In this document: one piece after another, positions 35,082 to 42,951 of the stretch
Layout of the letters: each line of letters opens with the position of its first letter
Numbering within the stretch: the first letter of the stretch is position 1
IMG/VR virus record: IMGVR_UViG_3300028897_000717
Span: 1 to 54,931 of that record
Direction: 5' to 3' (one strand)
DNA from: a virus
DNA: 54,931 bases
The notes under the pieces: model-generated
The model's database searches: none
Seen by the model: the letters and a program-made list of their open reading frames with translations, nothing else
Told to the model about the DNA's origin: nothing
Translations under genes and position numbers: made by a program

Positions 35082-35972
35082 TTAATATCCCAATTCCTTC
35101 TTTAACGCCAAAAACCGTTCCCGCACAGGTTCCCTAATCAAACCCGCTATATCGGGGTACTCGCTTAGCTTGTGTTTTCTGATACTCTTTATGTGCCGCT
35201 TGGTTATCTCTGTTGGTTCAAGATTGTACTTCACGGCTAAAAATTCTGCGAACCGCCCAGGTGACGTGCATAAATCTTCGTATCTTATGTTTTGGCAGGC
35301 GTCGTTTTCGTGCGAAAACCTGAGCCACTCTTTCGTCAACGTTGTCACGACACAGGCAGTCCGCGTTTCAACATTCCAATCTTTCCAAAGAGCTTTGTCA
35401 TTATCATCTATATACCATGGTACATTAATGCAATTATTATACCTATCTACATAATCAACTACCGTCGCCATAAATTCGTCCGTCCACCAACCACGTTTTA
35501 TCATAGAATTTATAATCGCATTTGGATCACGTGTGATATGCAAAAATCGGCAACCAGGAAATATATCAATTAACGATGGCAAAAGCATCTGGCTTTCTAG
35601 GGTCTTTAAAATAAATAACGGATTTTCTCGCTCAATATAATCTAGCACTTCCCGTCTACGGGAATATTGACCGTGAAAATTGTTAGTGTAATAATTGCCT
35701 ATCCATGTATCCTCATTCTCGTTGGGGTTTTGATTTCGACCAGAAATTTGTGGAACAATATAATCCTCAAAAAGCATCCCAAGGAATATCTCATTATCAA
35801 GTGGATAACCAGGATAATATTTGAGTGCAGCTGGTTCATAGAGAAATACAGTTGGCTTCATAGATGCAAGAAGGCGGAGCAAAACACTCGTTCCACTCCG
35901 CCCTATCGCAATTATAAACAAAACACGGTTTGCAAATAAATCAATATAATTGGTTGGTATTTGCAAACTCAT
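35082..35972 (-). CDS. Sulfotransferase family protein (large type)
   Basis: 296 residues from ATG 35972. The 5'-phosphosulfate loop is FIIAIGRSGTSVLLRLLASM and the 3' element CRFLHITRDPNAIINSMIKR, followed by WLRFSHENDACQNIRYEDLC and GRFAEFLAVKY, the standard late motifs of Sulfotransfer_1/3-type enzymes. It ends LALKKELGY. It sits directly upstream of the PAPS-making candidate (34599) and downstream of neuB. A pentamer array immediately precedes its start. A palindrome copy inside encodes SRRRE. Confidence 0.85.
   Translation of the reverse strand: MSLQIPTNYIDLFANRVLFIIAIGRSGTSVLLRLLASMKPTVFLYEPAALKYYPGYPLDNEIFLGMLFEDYIVPQISGRNQNPNENEDTWIGNYYTNNFHGQYSRRREVLDYIERENPLFILKTLESQMLLPSLIDIFPGCRFLHITRDPNAIINSMIKRGWWTDEFMATVVDYVDRYNNCINVPWYIDDNDKALWKDWNVETRTACVVTTLTKEWLRFSHENDACQNIRYEDLCTSPGRFAEFLAVKYNLEPTEITKRHIKSIRKHKLSEYPDIAGLIREPVRERFLALKKELGY
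35649..35664. repeat. Dispersed 16-bp palindrome, copy 5
   Basis: TTCCCG-TCTA-CGGGAA within the sulfotransferase 35082-35972, where it encodes SRRRE. Confidence 0.9.
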
Positions 35973-36042
35973 CCTTAACACACCTGACCGAACCGCAACA
36001 TACCATGCCTCACCTTACCGGACCTTACCCGACCATGACATA
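35973..36042 (-). repeat. Degenerate pentamer array (TNNGG)n before a sulfotransferase
   Basis: Fourteen consecutive 5-bp units on the minus strand, mostly of the form TNNGG (TAAGG three times, TCGGG, TCCGG, TGAGG, TGCGG, TTCGG, TCAGG), interrupted by CATGG, TATGT and TGTGT. The array fills the whole gap between the neuB stop and the sulfotransferase ATG, and its last TAAGG touches that ATG. Several units resemble Shine-Dalgarno cores. Confidence 0.75.
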
Positions 36043-36044
36043 AA

Positions 36045-36813
36045 TTAGACACTACATCTCTCCCTTATCTCTGCCCTTACTTCCCCCTCCCCTGCAGTCA
36101 CATGCTTTTGCGTGCTCCCCATTGCCGCCTCAACCTCTCTTGCCTGCCTTACAAAACGTGCAAGCTCATCTGGTCGCAAGCTTACCGCATGGTCTGGGCA
36201 ATCCTCGCACAACTGCGAGTGTACGTGTACCTCCACATATTGTGCCCCAAGTGCAATGGCTGATATTACTATATGTATATCACGTGTGTGCGAGCTAAAC
36301 CCGTTGAACCAGGGGTTTCTTAACACTGCAAGGTTGGTCTGTTCGGGTGGGCAGGGGTAAAGGCTCGTGCATTGCAAAACGTACTTGGGGTTGAGTATCC
36401 GCACCGCTCTCTCGACCTCAATCATGAAGCACATTCCCGTTGACAGGATTACCTCACCGTTTATTGAATCGCTCGCCTCGCGTATTTTACGCATAAACTT
36501 TTCGTTACTTGCAAACCCAGATGCAACCTTCCACCGCTTCATGCCCAATCCGCGCAAAAAAGTTATGGCCTCATAATCGAACGGGGTTGCAAACCAAGCT
36601 ATGTTTTTTCTTTTGCAGTAGTCATCTAAATCAAACCACTGCATGGCAGTGAATTCGTAATCCTTGTATTTCGGTTGGGTGCCAAAGTAACATTGGAATT
36701 TTACTACGTCAGCGCCCGCCCGCTTTGCCATGTTTGCTAAACGCTTGGCTTGCCAAATATCGCCATTATGGTTGATGTCAACCAACCTCAGCAACTATTA
36801 GTGTCTGAGGCAT
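36045..36813 (-). CDS. neuB: NeuB-like nonulosonic acid synthase, apparent frameshift near start
   Basis: TIM-barrel NeuB domain: INHNGD, GADVVKFQCYFGT, FATPFDYEAITFLRGLGMKR, VASGFASNEKF, LSTGMCFMIEVERAV, CTSLYPCP, GFSSHT and GAQYVEVHVHS. NeuB condenses a six-carbon aminosugar with phosphoenolpyruvate. The usual C-terminal SAF domain is absent. The open frame reaches only TTG 36794. One base out of frame, ATG 36813 follows a perfect AAAGGAGGTGATG site and reads MPQTLIVAEVG, the expected NeuB beginning. One extra T near 36780-36781 breaks the join, so this is either a frameshifted gene or a sequence error. Confidence 0.82.
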
Positions 36814-36830
36814 TAGGGCATCACCTCCTT

Positions 36831-36846
36831 TTCCCGTTGACGGGAA
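36831..36846. repeat. Dispersed 16-bp palindrome, copy 6 (intergenic)
   Basis: TTCCCG-TTGA-CGGGAA between the stop of 36847-37059 and the ribosome binding site of neuB. The palindrome ends where AAGGAGG begins, so a hairpin here could influence neuB translation. Confidence 0.9.
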
Positions 36847-37059
36847 TCATTGCTTATTACTTATCTCCTCCCACTTCCGCCACACCAACGCCTTAAACTC
36901 CTCATCATCGGCATCCAATAGCATGCCTACCGTGGCAAGAAGCGTCACGTATTCTGGCACTTCCTCACAATCGTCCAACTCCTTGGGTAGTGCAAGTTCC
37001 TTGAACCCATCCCTGTTGGCCACGAGCGCCATGTCGTCTTTTTTAAGGCGGAGTATCAT
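36847..37059 (-). CDS. Hypothetical protein (70 aa)
   Basis: 70 residues, acidic (LPKELDDCEEVPEYVTLLA, LLDADDEEFKALVWRKWEEI), predicted mostly helical, without signal or metal motif. It starts with ATGA overlap on the gene upstream. Not recognised. It lies between the small HTH-type gene group and neuB. Confidence 0.6.
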   Translation of the reverse strand: MILRLKKDDMALVANRDGFKELALPKELDDCEEVPEYVTLLATVGMLLDADDEEFKALVWRKWEEISNKQ

Positions 37060-37286
37060 TTTTGAAATACTCGTTTTAATGTTTCCTCTAATACGTGCTC
37101 AAATGGTGCTTCTAGTTTTTGTTTTCTGGCTCTATTGCATATAATATTAGCTAAGATGCTATATTTTATTGGTTTTGTATCACCAAAAAAATCACATGCA
37201 GCATCTTGGACTATTTTCCATAATTCATGTTTACATAAGACTATTGCCGTATCACCACACTTTTTATCAGACCAATAAAATTCCAT
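37056..37286 (-). CDS. Hypothetical protein (76 aa)
   Basis: 76 residues, helical, with no signal peptide (KHELWKIVQDAACDFFG, ILANIICNRARKQKLE). It starts TAATG on the upstream stop and ends ATGA on the next gene. Not recognised. Its place in a tightly coupled run argues that it is expressed. Confidence 0.6.
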   Translation of the reverse strand: MEFYWSDKKCGDTAIVLCKHELWKIVQDAACDFFGDTKPIKYSILANIICNRARKQKLEAPFEHVLEETLKRVFQK

Positions 37287-37756
37287 TATGTACTCCTTAA
37301 CAATCCATACCGCTTCATAAAAAACCTTGCCCTGCTCGGCGTGAGATCCAACTCTCTCGCCACGCCCGCAATGGTGGTTGTCTGCTTGAACGCCTCCTCC
37401 ACGGCCATGCGCACAAGACAGTCAAGTTTTGGTTCGGGCAGGCGTTGGTATATGTTGCTGAAATCCTTCTTGCACCGCTTACTCACATAGAACGGGCCGG
37501 GGTCGCAACTCCTGAATCCCGCCGTGTCTGGTTTGGGTAATAGCTTGCGTTGCTCGCCCGCCTGTAACGTCTGCTGTGTTCTATCGCCCTGCTTTTGAAA
37601 CGTGAACGCAAGGGGCCCTATAATGTTTATGTTTAACCCTGGACCTTCCGTACCCCGAATAACATCCTTGACCGTGGGGAGAATCTGTGTGAGAATCAGC
37701 TTTACATCTTTGTGCTGTTCTATTACTATGTCAGGAAGGCGTTCGGTAGTAGTCAT
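37286..37756 (-). CDS. Hypothetical protein with C-terminal HTH
   Basis: 156 residues. The C-terminal 45 residues (VEEAFKQTTTIAGVARELDL then TPSRARFFMKRYGLLRS) form a Fis-like or resolvase-like helix-turn-helix. The middle contains CDPGPFYVSKRCKKDFSNIY. It may bind DNA and regulate the island. I do not recognise a named family. It starts with ATGA overlap on the 52-residue gene upstream. Confidence 0.6.
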   Translation of the reverse strand: MTTTERLPDIVIEQHKDVKLILTQILPTVKDVIRGTEGPGLNINIIGPLAFTFQKQGDRTQQTLQAGEQRKLLPKPDTAGFRSCDPGPFYVSKRCKKDFSNIYQRLPEPKLDCLVRMAVEEAFKQTTTIAGVARELDLTPSRARFFMKRYGLLRST

Positions 37757-37911
37757 TTGTATTTCCTACAATCATTTGTACACATGCATACAAACCATTG
37801 CATGTATTTATACAAATATTGAATACGCCCACATAACCAAGCAGTCCATTGCCATTTATGTTCATGGTGTACATAATCACTACAAGTCCAATAAAAATTA
37901 ATTTTTCTCAT
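37753..37911 (-). CDS. Small aromatic/cysteine protein (52 aa)
   Basis: 52 residues beginning MRKINFYWTCSDYVHHEHKW, rich in Trp, Tyr, His and Cys (WLCGRIQYLYKYMQWFVCMC). It is joined at both ends by 4-nt ATGA overlaps (to the dehydratase gene upstream and the HTH gene downstream), with AAGGAG 11 nt before the ATG. This tight fit supports a real gene. Function unknown, though a small metal-binding protein is possible. Confidence 0.6.
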   Translation of the reverse strand: MRKINFYWTCSDYVHHEHKWQWTAWLCGRIQYLYKYMQWFVCMCTNDCRKYK

Positions 37912-38765
37912 TTCAGCAATAACTCCTTTACTTCACCAAAACTAGCAGGTAACTCGCTACTCGTACATCGCACCCCGTGAGCATCCTCTATTATTTCGTG
38001 TAGCTTTTCCCCCGCCCTTAATCCAACATCCCTTAACTCCGCATTCGGGTGTATCACCTTTGCCACGTCCCTTATCCTTGCGCTTGCCATGCTTGGAGTG
38101 AATATCTCCCCGCCCTGCATGCTATCAAGGCACTGAAAGGCGAATTCTGCCGCGTCATTCAGAGATATCCAAAACCGTGTACTGCGCAAATCATGTATGG
38201 GTAGTTCCTTCTTACCTTGGTGCTTTAGTAGGTTGAAATACTCGACAACGTTTCCTCTCGATGTAACAAAATTTCCATATCTAACCACGCTTATAATTAT
38301 CTCAGGGGCATATGCCCTGCATGCAAGTGCCAACTGTTCCGCACACATTTTGGAAGCACCATACAGGTTACATGGACTACACGCCTTATCACTGCTAACA
38401 ATAAGCACCTTTTTCACGTTATTATCTATGGCCATTTCTACAGTATTGAGCGTGCCTATGATGTTGGTCAATACGGTTTCTCTCGGGTTATAATGAGACA
38501 CGTCTATGTGTTTTAGTGCGGCTGTATGCAATACCCAATCAACACCTTTGAGCGCCCGATAAAGCCTGTCCCTATCCCTTACATCGCCTATAAAGTACCG
38601 TATCTTATTCTCAGGGTCAGCAATTCTGCGGCGCATCTTTACCTGTGCATCCTCACCACGGGAATAGACTATGAGTTTTTTGGGTTCCCTGCTAAGTGCT
38701 TTTTCGATAAAGCGAGTTGCTAAACTGCCTGTACCGCCCGTAATTAAAATCGTTTTACCTTTCAT
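37908..38765 (-). CDS. NAD-dependent UDP-sugar 4,6-dehydratase (PseB/CapD-like)
   Basis: 285 residues of the extended SDR type. The NAD site is KTILITGGTGSLATRFI, then YFIGDVRDRDRLYRAL, HTAALKHIDVSHYNP, VSSDKACSPCNLYGASKMCA with the catalytic Asp, Lys and Tyr, and VVRYGNFVTSRGNV. This is close to UDP-GlcNAc 4,6-dehydratases that start pseudaminic or legionaminic acid synthesis. The motif style favours the inverting PseB branch. It is somewhat shorter than usual (about 330). Confidence 0.88.
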   Translation of the reverse strand: MKGKTILITGGTGSLATRFIEKALSREPKKLIVYSRGEDAQVKMRRRIADPENKIRYFIGDVRDRDRLYRALKGVDWVLHTAALKHIDVSHYNPRETVLTNIIGTLNTVEMAIDNNVKKVLIVSSDKACSPCNLYGASKMCAEQLALACRAYAPEIIISVVRYGNFVTSRGNVVEYFNLLKHQGKKELPIHDLRSTRFWISLNDAAEFAFQCLDSMQGGEIFTPSMASARIRDVAKVIHPNAELRDVGLRAGEKLHEIIEDAHGVRCTSSELPASFGEVKELLLK

Positions 38766-39775
38766 ACCTCAAACCCACCCAATGTATCTATCACGTCCTG
38801 TATCTGGTTTATTACCGTTGTGTCCTGACTGCCCGCAAACAGTAACCCCACCGCCCGTTCATTTACCGTCCTTGGCGTGTGGTACATTTTGACGTTCAGA
38901 GTTGACTTTGATAATAGCGTGTCTGCCGAGCGGTTGAACAAGTTATTCAACCAGCACTCTTTTGGTGGCGCAACCTCTGTGTACGTTGTTACAAGACTGC
39001 CACTATCCCCTCCCGCACACATCGCCCCCGCCATTAATTGATTGACAAACAATGCATTGCGTCCGTTGCCATAGTCCACCTTAACGGTCACGTCCGTCTG
39101 TCGTATTTCGTCTATTGTATGTCCCGTGGTGCGCCCGTACTTTTGCACCTTCATGCCCAAGAACGCCTTACGGGTATTCACCACCTCGCCTATCTCAAGC
39201 ACCCTGTCATCAACAAACTCAGGTGTTGCCCACGCAAGGGCAGCATCCACAAAGTTTACACCCCCATCAAAGTATATCTCCTTGAAGCTGTGGAGGTGCG
39301 CTATCACGTCATCAGAATTACCATGATCGTAAATCCCCGGTTGCAGGATGGGATCCCCTATGTTGGCATTATTCTCTGCGGCGAGGATATGGTTGTTGCT
39401 CAGTATCATGGGTTTTCCGTCCTTCATTACCCACATTCCGAGGGTTCCTGCAGTGATGGCAGGGTGACCTATGCTTACGCCCCCAGGGGCGGGACGCCAT
39501 CTATCCTTCGGGTTTGCCTGAATGGTTTTTATCACGCCCGTTTCAATAACGTCCGTTCTAATATCATCACCCAAATCCTTGGGTACAATTTCATCTGGTT
39601 TTAAGTCCTGTGGAGGAATCTTTTTGCTTACCCCGACCACAACGCACAACTCATCTGTGCGCTTACCGCCCATTTCCTTGTATCCTATGCCCACGCTAAC
39701 CACGTTGGGTTTCCCAAGCAGTGTGTCTGCCCACGCCTTTTTTGCTATACGCATTTCATTTATGCTTTTGTTCAT
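38762..39775 (-). CDS. Trypsin-like serine protease
   Basis: 337 residues with a chymotrypsin-fold catalytic triad in order: His129 in MILSNNHILAAEN, Asp177 in GGVNFVDAALAWA, and Ser258 in CAGGDSGSLVTTY. The first 100 residues form a separate module (VSVGIGYKEMGGKRTDEL, VVVGVSKKIPPQDL). There is no signal peptide, so it probably acts in the cytoplasm or in the virion. GGAGG precedes ATG 39775. Its place between sugar-biosynthesis genes is odd. Confidence 0.85.
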   Translation of the reverse strand: MNKSINEMRIAKKAWADTLLGKPNVVSVGIGYKEMGGKRTDELCVVVGVSKKIPPQDLKPDEIVPKDLGDDIRTDVIETGVIKTIQANPKDRWRPAPGGVSIGHPAITAGTLGMWVMKDGKPMILSNNHILAAENNANIGDPILQPGIYDHGNSDDVIAHLHSFKEIYFDGGVNFVDAALAWATPEFVDDRVLEIGEVVNTRKAFLGMKVQKYGRTTGHTIDEIRQTDVTVKVDYGNGRNALFVNQLMAGAMCAGGDSGSLVTTYTEVAPPKECWLNNLFNRSADTLLSKSTLNVKMYHTPRTVNERAVGLLFAGSQDTTVINQIQDVIDTLGGFEV

Positions 39776-40183
39776 CTAATCCTCCAGCAACCCCCATGCT
39801 CGAATTTCTTCATTCGTTAATTTTCTTAAAGCTCGTCCTTTTAATATGATTTTTCGCCTAGTTTCTTTTTCTTCTTTTACACGTCTAGCATCCCACTCTT
39901 GGTGTCTTTCCCACCATCCTGCTAATTTTCTTGCAGTTTTATTGTGAGCATCATATATAATATTTTCAACTTCATCCTCTGTTAGAGACCTACATGCTTC
40001 ACATAACATTTTTGTAGCCTCATCTAACCTATTAGTATTCCCATAATAATGATTTGCGGCTTCATGTACCCATTCTGGTATTTCTTTATTAATTTTGGGG
40101 TAAATATATTCCAATAATTCACATACTCTTATTGATTCGAGTTCTTGTCCACTCGCTTCTAAATAATCGCTTTGGCAAGGCAT
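39776..40183 (-). CDS. Hypothetical helical protein
   Basis: 135 residues, helical and charged (ICELLEYIYPK-like start, MLCEACRSLTEDEVENIIYD, RKLAGWWERHQEWDARRVKE, RKLTNEEIRAWGLLED). There is no signal or metal motif beyond a single CEAC pair. I do not recognise a named family. Its stop is shared closely with the protease ribosome binding site. Confidence 0.6.
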   Translation of the reverse strand: MPCQSDYLEASGQELESIRVCELLEYIYPKINKEIPEWVHEAANHYYGNTNRLDEATKMLCEACRSLTEDEVENIIYDAHNKTARKLAGWWERHQEWDARRVKEEKETRRKIILKGRALRKLTNEEIRAWGLLED

Positions 40184-40197
40184 AATTCATTCTCCTT

Positions 40198-41223
40198 TCA
40201 CAAAATTATTTTTATTGTTTTACACACTTCCAATATATCCTTTTCCTCACATCTTGTGCTAACGGGAAGGCAAAGCCCTCGCCCATAGATATCCATGCTG
40301 TTCGGGTATTTTGTCAGGTCGGGTTCACAATATACTCCCTGCATGGGTAAGGGTTTGAATATTCGGCGTGTAGGCACACCATTTTCCTCTAGTTTGTATT
40401 GCAACCTATCCGCAGGCATTTCAAATGTGGCCGCCGTATACCACCAATTAGGTGAGACATGTTCCCCTATCGTTTCCTGAAAGCAAGCAACTTTACTTAG
40501 CTCGTTTCGATAAATTAAATTGAACTTCCTTTTTTTCGCAACGAACTCGTCCAGTCTGTGTAGTTGTGCCAACCCCATTGCGGCACTCAACCCCGTCATG
40601 CGGTAGTTGTATCCCAATATGCCCAACTCATTGTTTGTGCCGGGGTAGACCATTTTCCCGCCAACGGGAACGCCCACCAACGCTCCGCCCCCGCCCGTGG
40701 TGATAATCTTGTTCGCATTAAAACTAATAGCTGAATAGGGGAGGGAGCACACATCCTCGCCCCCGTTTATCGTTGTACCTAATGCTTGGCAGGCATCCCA
40801 TATCACTTGCGCTTCTGGGTTCTGATAATACCATGCCGAATCGCAAGGGTTGCCGTACAAATGGACGGGCATGTAGATATCGGCATCGTTAACCTCGTCA
40901 ACCTCCATTAACCACGTATCGGGATTCACGTCATGAAATTCAATCTTTAGTCCACAGTATTTTGCAACATTCGCTGTAGCGGGGAAAGTTAATGCGGGCA
41001 AATGTACGGTCTGGTAATCATATTTTTTCATGCATAGCAGGGCAAGGTGTAACGCCGCCGTGCCAGAATTGGTACACAACACATCACTTCCCAATCGCAA
41101 CCCAAGTGCCGCCTCAAACACGTCAATTGGTTCACCTATTGTAGATATCTCACCATCCAGTATTGCCTCGGATACGTTTTGACATTCAAGTTCGCCTAAG
41201 TTGCATTTATCCAGATAAATCAT
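40198..41223 (-). CDS. DegT/DnrJ-type sugar aminotransferase (LegC/PseC-like)
   Basis: 341 residues of PLP-dependent sugar aminotransferase: the start IYLDKCNLGELECQNVSEAI, CTNSGTAALHLALLCM for cofactor phosphate, HLPALTFPATANVAKYCG, VIWDACQALGTTING with the PLP-contacting Asp, SFNANKIITTGGGGAL with the Schiff-base Lys, and GYNYRMTGLSAAMGLAQL. It transfers an amino group to a 4-keto sugar made by the dehydratase. A palindrome copy inside encodes VPVGGK just after the PLP-lysine motif. It starts with ATGA overlap. Confidence 0.9.
   Translation of the reverse strand: MIYLDKCNLGELECQNVSEAILDGEISTIGEPIDVFEAALGLRLGSDVLCTNSGTAALHLALLCMKKYDYQTVHLPALTFPATANVAKYCGLKIEFHDVNPDTWLMEVDEVNDADIYMPVHLYGNPCDSAWYYQNPEAQVIWDACQALGTTINGGEDVCSLPYSAISFNANKIITTGGGGALVGVPVGGKMVYPGTNNELGILGYNYRMTGLSAAMGLAQLHRLDEFVAKKRKFNLIYRNELSKVACFQETIGEHVSPNWWYTAATFEMPADRLQYKLEENGVPTRRIFKPLPMQGVYCEPDLTKYPNSMDIYGRGLCLPVSTRCEEKDILEVCKTIKIIL
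40655..40670. repeat. Dispersed 16-bp palindrome, copy 7
   Basis: TTCCCG-CCAA-CGGGAA in the aminotransferase gene, 8-10 codons after the PLP-lysine motif. It is translated as VPVGGK. Confidence 0.9.
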
Positions 41224-41432
41224 ATTTCTATATCAAGTATGGGGCAATAATATTCACATTCCCCGTTCTCATAGGGATAACCAATAAAATAACTCTGGTA
41301 TTTTTCATCTGGGGTTGCCAAATAACGATAACAATTTTCGCGCAGTGGACAAACTTCAGGTTCCGTAATACCTATTTCTATTGATATTTCAAATTGAGAA
41401 TTATCCCCTCTACACATTGTTATATCAACCAT
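41220..41432 (-). CDS. Conserved small Cys-rich phage protein
   Basis: 70 residues beginning MVDITMCRGDNSQFEISIEI, with EVCPLRENCYRY, then DEKYQSYFIGYPYENGECEY and YCPILDIEI. Four or five cysteines in CPLRxNCYR and CEYYCP arrangements suggest a metal-binding fold. I believe similar small proteins occur in other phages, but the function is unknown. Confidence 0.65.
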   Translation of the reverse strand: MVDITMCRGDNSQFEISIEIGITEPEVCPLRENCYRYLATPDEKYQSYFIGYPYENGECEYYCPILDIEI

Positions 41433-41595
41433 TGTTTCCCTCTTCTAGCTTTCGTACCTGTGCATCAAACCATTCTTCTTGTTTACGTTTGCGTTTCTCG
41501 TAGGCATTTATCCAATCTATTATTTCATTAATTTTTTTCTGACATTCATTTATCTTGTTATCAACATGACTCCAAACGTAGCTAATTTTTTCCAT
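41425..41595 (-). CDS. Small coiled-coil protein (56 aa)
   Basis: 56 residues beginning MEKISYVWSHVDNKINECQK and continuing KKINEIIDWINAYEKRKRKQ, a continuous amphipathic coiled coil. The ATG lies 14 nt inside the end of the membrane-protein gene upstream, and the stop overlaps the next start by 8 nt, so it fills a gap otherwise without a gene. Ribosome binding site weak. Confidence 0.55.
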   Translation of the reverse strand: MEKISYVWSHVDNKINECQKKINEIIDWINAYEKRKRKQEEWFDAQVRKLEEGNNG

Positions 41596-41845
41596 CCATC
41601 ACCGCCTTCATCCCACCTAAGCACCTTGGACACTCCTGCCTTGCCTCATCAAGCGTGAGCCATTGCGTGGGTTTGGGTTGTTTATGTTGACAACCAGTAA
41701 ACAACCATACTAATAGCAATACTGGAATGCCAATCATTGCCACAGTAATAAGCCAATTAATGAACCTATTCCAATAATGGTTCTCAATTTTTACAATTTT
41801 ACCGTTTTCTTTTGTAATAGTCCGCCCAGACCTATATATATCCAT
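41582..41845 (-). CDS. Single-span membrane protein
   Basis: 87 residues: a charged N-terminus (MDIYRSGRTITKENGKIVK), one hydrophobic helix (LITVAMIGIPVLLLVWLFTG) ending LFTGCQHKQ, then a C-terminal CPRC motif. A lipobox-like LFTGC is present but lies too far from the N-terminus for a standard lipoprotein signal. Function unknown. It follows the amidotransferase stop immediately. Confidence 0.65.
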   Translation of the reverse strand: MDIYRSGRTITKENGKIVKIENHYWNRFINWLITVAMIGIPVLLLVWLFTGCQHKQPKPTQWLTLDEARQECPRCLGGMKAVMDGKN

Positions 41846-42951
41846 TACGTTTGCCTCCTTACCTTCACAAACTCTTCCTTCAACCTAAAAGGTTTACTCA
41901 CCACCACACCCTGCACCTCACGTGGCGTAAAATCCCCTGTCTCCTCTATCAAGTCCCAATTTGTGTGCTCGCGTATCACGTTCCAATAGTCCTTGTCGCT
42001 CATGCCGAAATAGTCGAGGAATTCTTTGTGATGTTCTATGGGGTATTCGTCATCGTACATCTCGCACTGTAAAATACATATGTCTCGTGTTTCAAGTTCA
42101 GCCCTGATAAGTATGCTTAAATCACTCGTGGCACGTCCGAAGCCGTATTTTACAAATTGGAGGTACTTATGAATCGACTCAAGGGAATCCGATATCTGGC
42201 ATCTTCTTTCTAGTGTACCAATACTTCTGACTGGTCTAACTTTCATGCCTATTGATTCAGCAAATGCGGCATGCTCTAGGGGGTTCCAATTTTCGAAATT
42301 GCTCCATTGTGTAAAAAATATCTTATCAAATTCGTCATCTGTTGGCATATCCCAATCAAGATGGTCATAATAATAGTGCTTCATTAACCATTCTTTCGAT
42401 ATGGGGTCTCGCCAATCTTTCTGCTCATTCCCTGAATATTCGACTTCACCATCTTCCCCGTAAACACAAATCGCTTGTTGCCCTAGTTGTGCAGTTTGAT
42501 TGATAACCACGGCAGACACGGCGGTTTCCCAAGGGTGTTTTGGCCTCCCCTGTTCAACAAAATATTTCCTAGCAAGGGATCGGTACTTTTCTTCTTTTAA
42601 CTCAATATTAATGCGCTGCCATGATCGACACATGTTTTCTCTGTTCCATTTCCCTATTTCAGTTTCCATGTGTGGCAAAACAATCATGAGTATAGGGTCT
42701 GCCCACCCCATTTTCTTTACTCTGTATGCAACCCAAATAGAATCCTTTCCACCACCGAAAGGTATAGTTGCAATAGGGTGCCTATTATGCAAAGAACGAA
42801 AATAATTCTGTCTAGCATTCCAATCTATTTCTTTCTTCCTTTTAGCCCAGGTACATGCTCCACAAATTTGTCCATCATACCAGGTGATGCGTGGTCTCGT
42901 ACTGGGGGTGAGGCATGATTTACAGAAAAAAACTTCGCTGCTTTGTGTCAT
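41845..42951 (-). CDS. N-acetyl sugar amidotransferase (WbpG/PseA-like)
   Basis: 368 residues of the N-type PP-loop ATPase family: zinc cysteines FFCKSCLTPSTRPRITWYDG..GQICGACTWAKRK, PP-loop ATIPFGGGKDSIWVAYRVKK, then LARKYFVEQGRPKHPWETAV and FVKYGFGRATSDLSILIRAE. Relatives convert an N-acetyl to an acetamidino group on nonulosonic acids or other sugars using ammonia from a HisH-like glutaminase. No glutaminase gene is visible here. The start overlaps the HNH gene by 32 nt. Confidence 0.85.
   Translation of the reverse strand: MTQSSEVFFCKSCLTPSTRPRITWYDGQICGACTWAKRKKEIDWNARQNYFRSLHNRHPIATIPFGGGKDSIWVAYRVKKMGWADPILMIVLPHMETEIGKWNRENMCRSWQRINIELKEEKYRSLARKYFVEQGRPKHPWETAVSAVVINQTAQLGQQAICVYGEDGEVEYSGNEQKDWRDPISKEWLMKHYYYDHLDWDMPTDDEFDKIFFTQWSNFENWNPLEHAAFAESIGMKVRPVRSIGTLERRCQISDSLESIHKYLQFVKYGFGRATSDLSILIRAELETRDICILQCEMYDDEYPIEHHKEFLDYFGMSDKDYWNVIREHTNWDLIEETGDFTPREVQGVVVSKPFRLKEEFVKVRRQT

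Noticed and set aside
39038-39604. 188-residue plus-strand open frame
   Set aside because: It is antisense to the serine-protease gene, whose catalytic triad and family blocks are convincing. The plus-strand product shows no motif.
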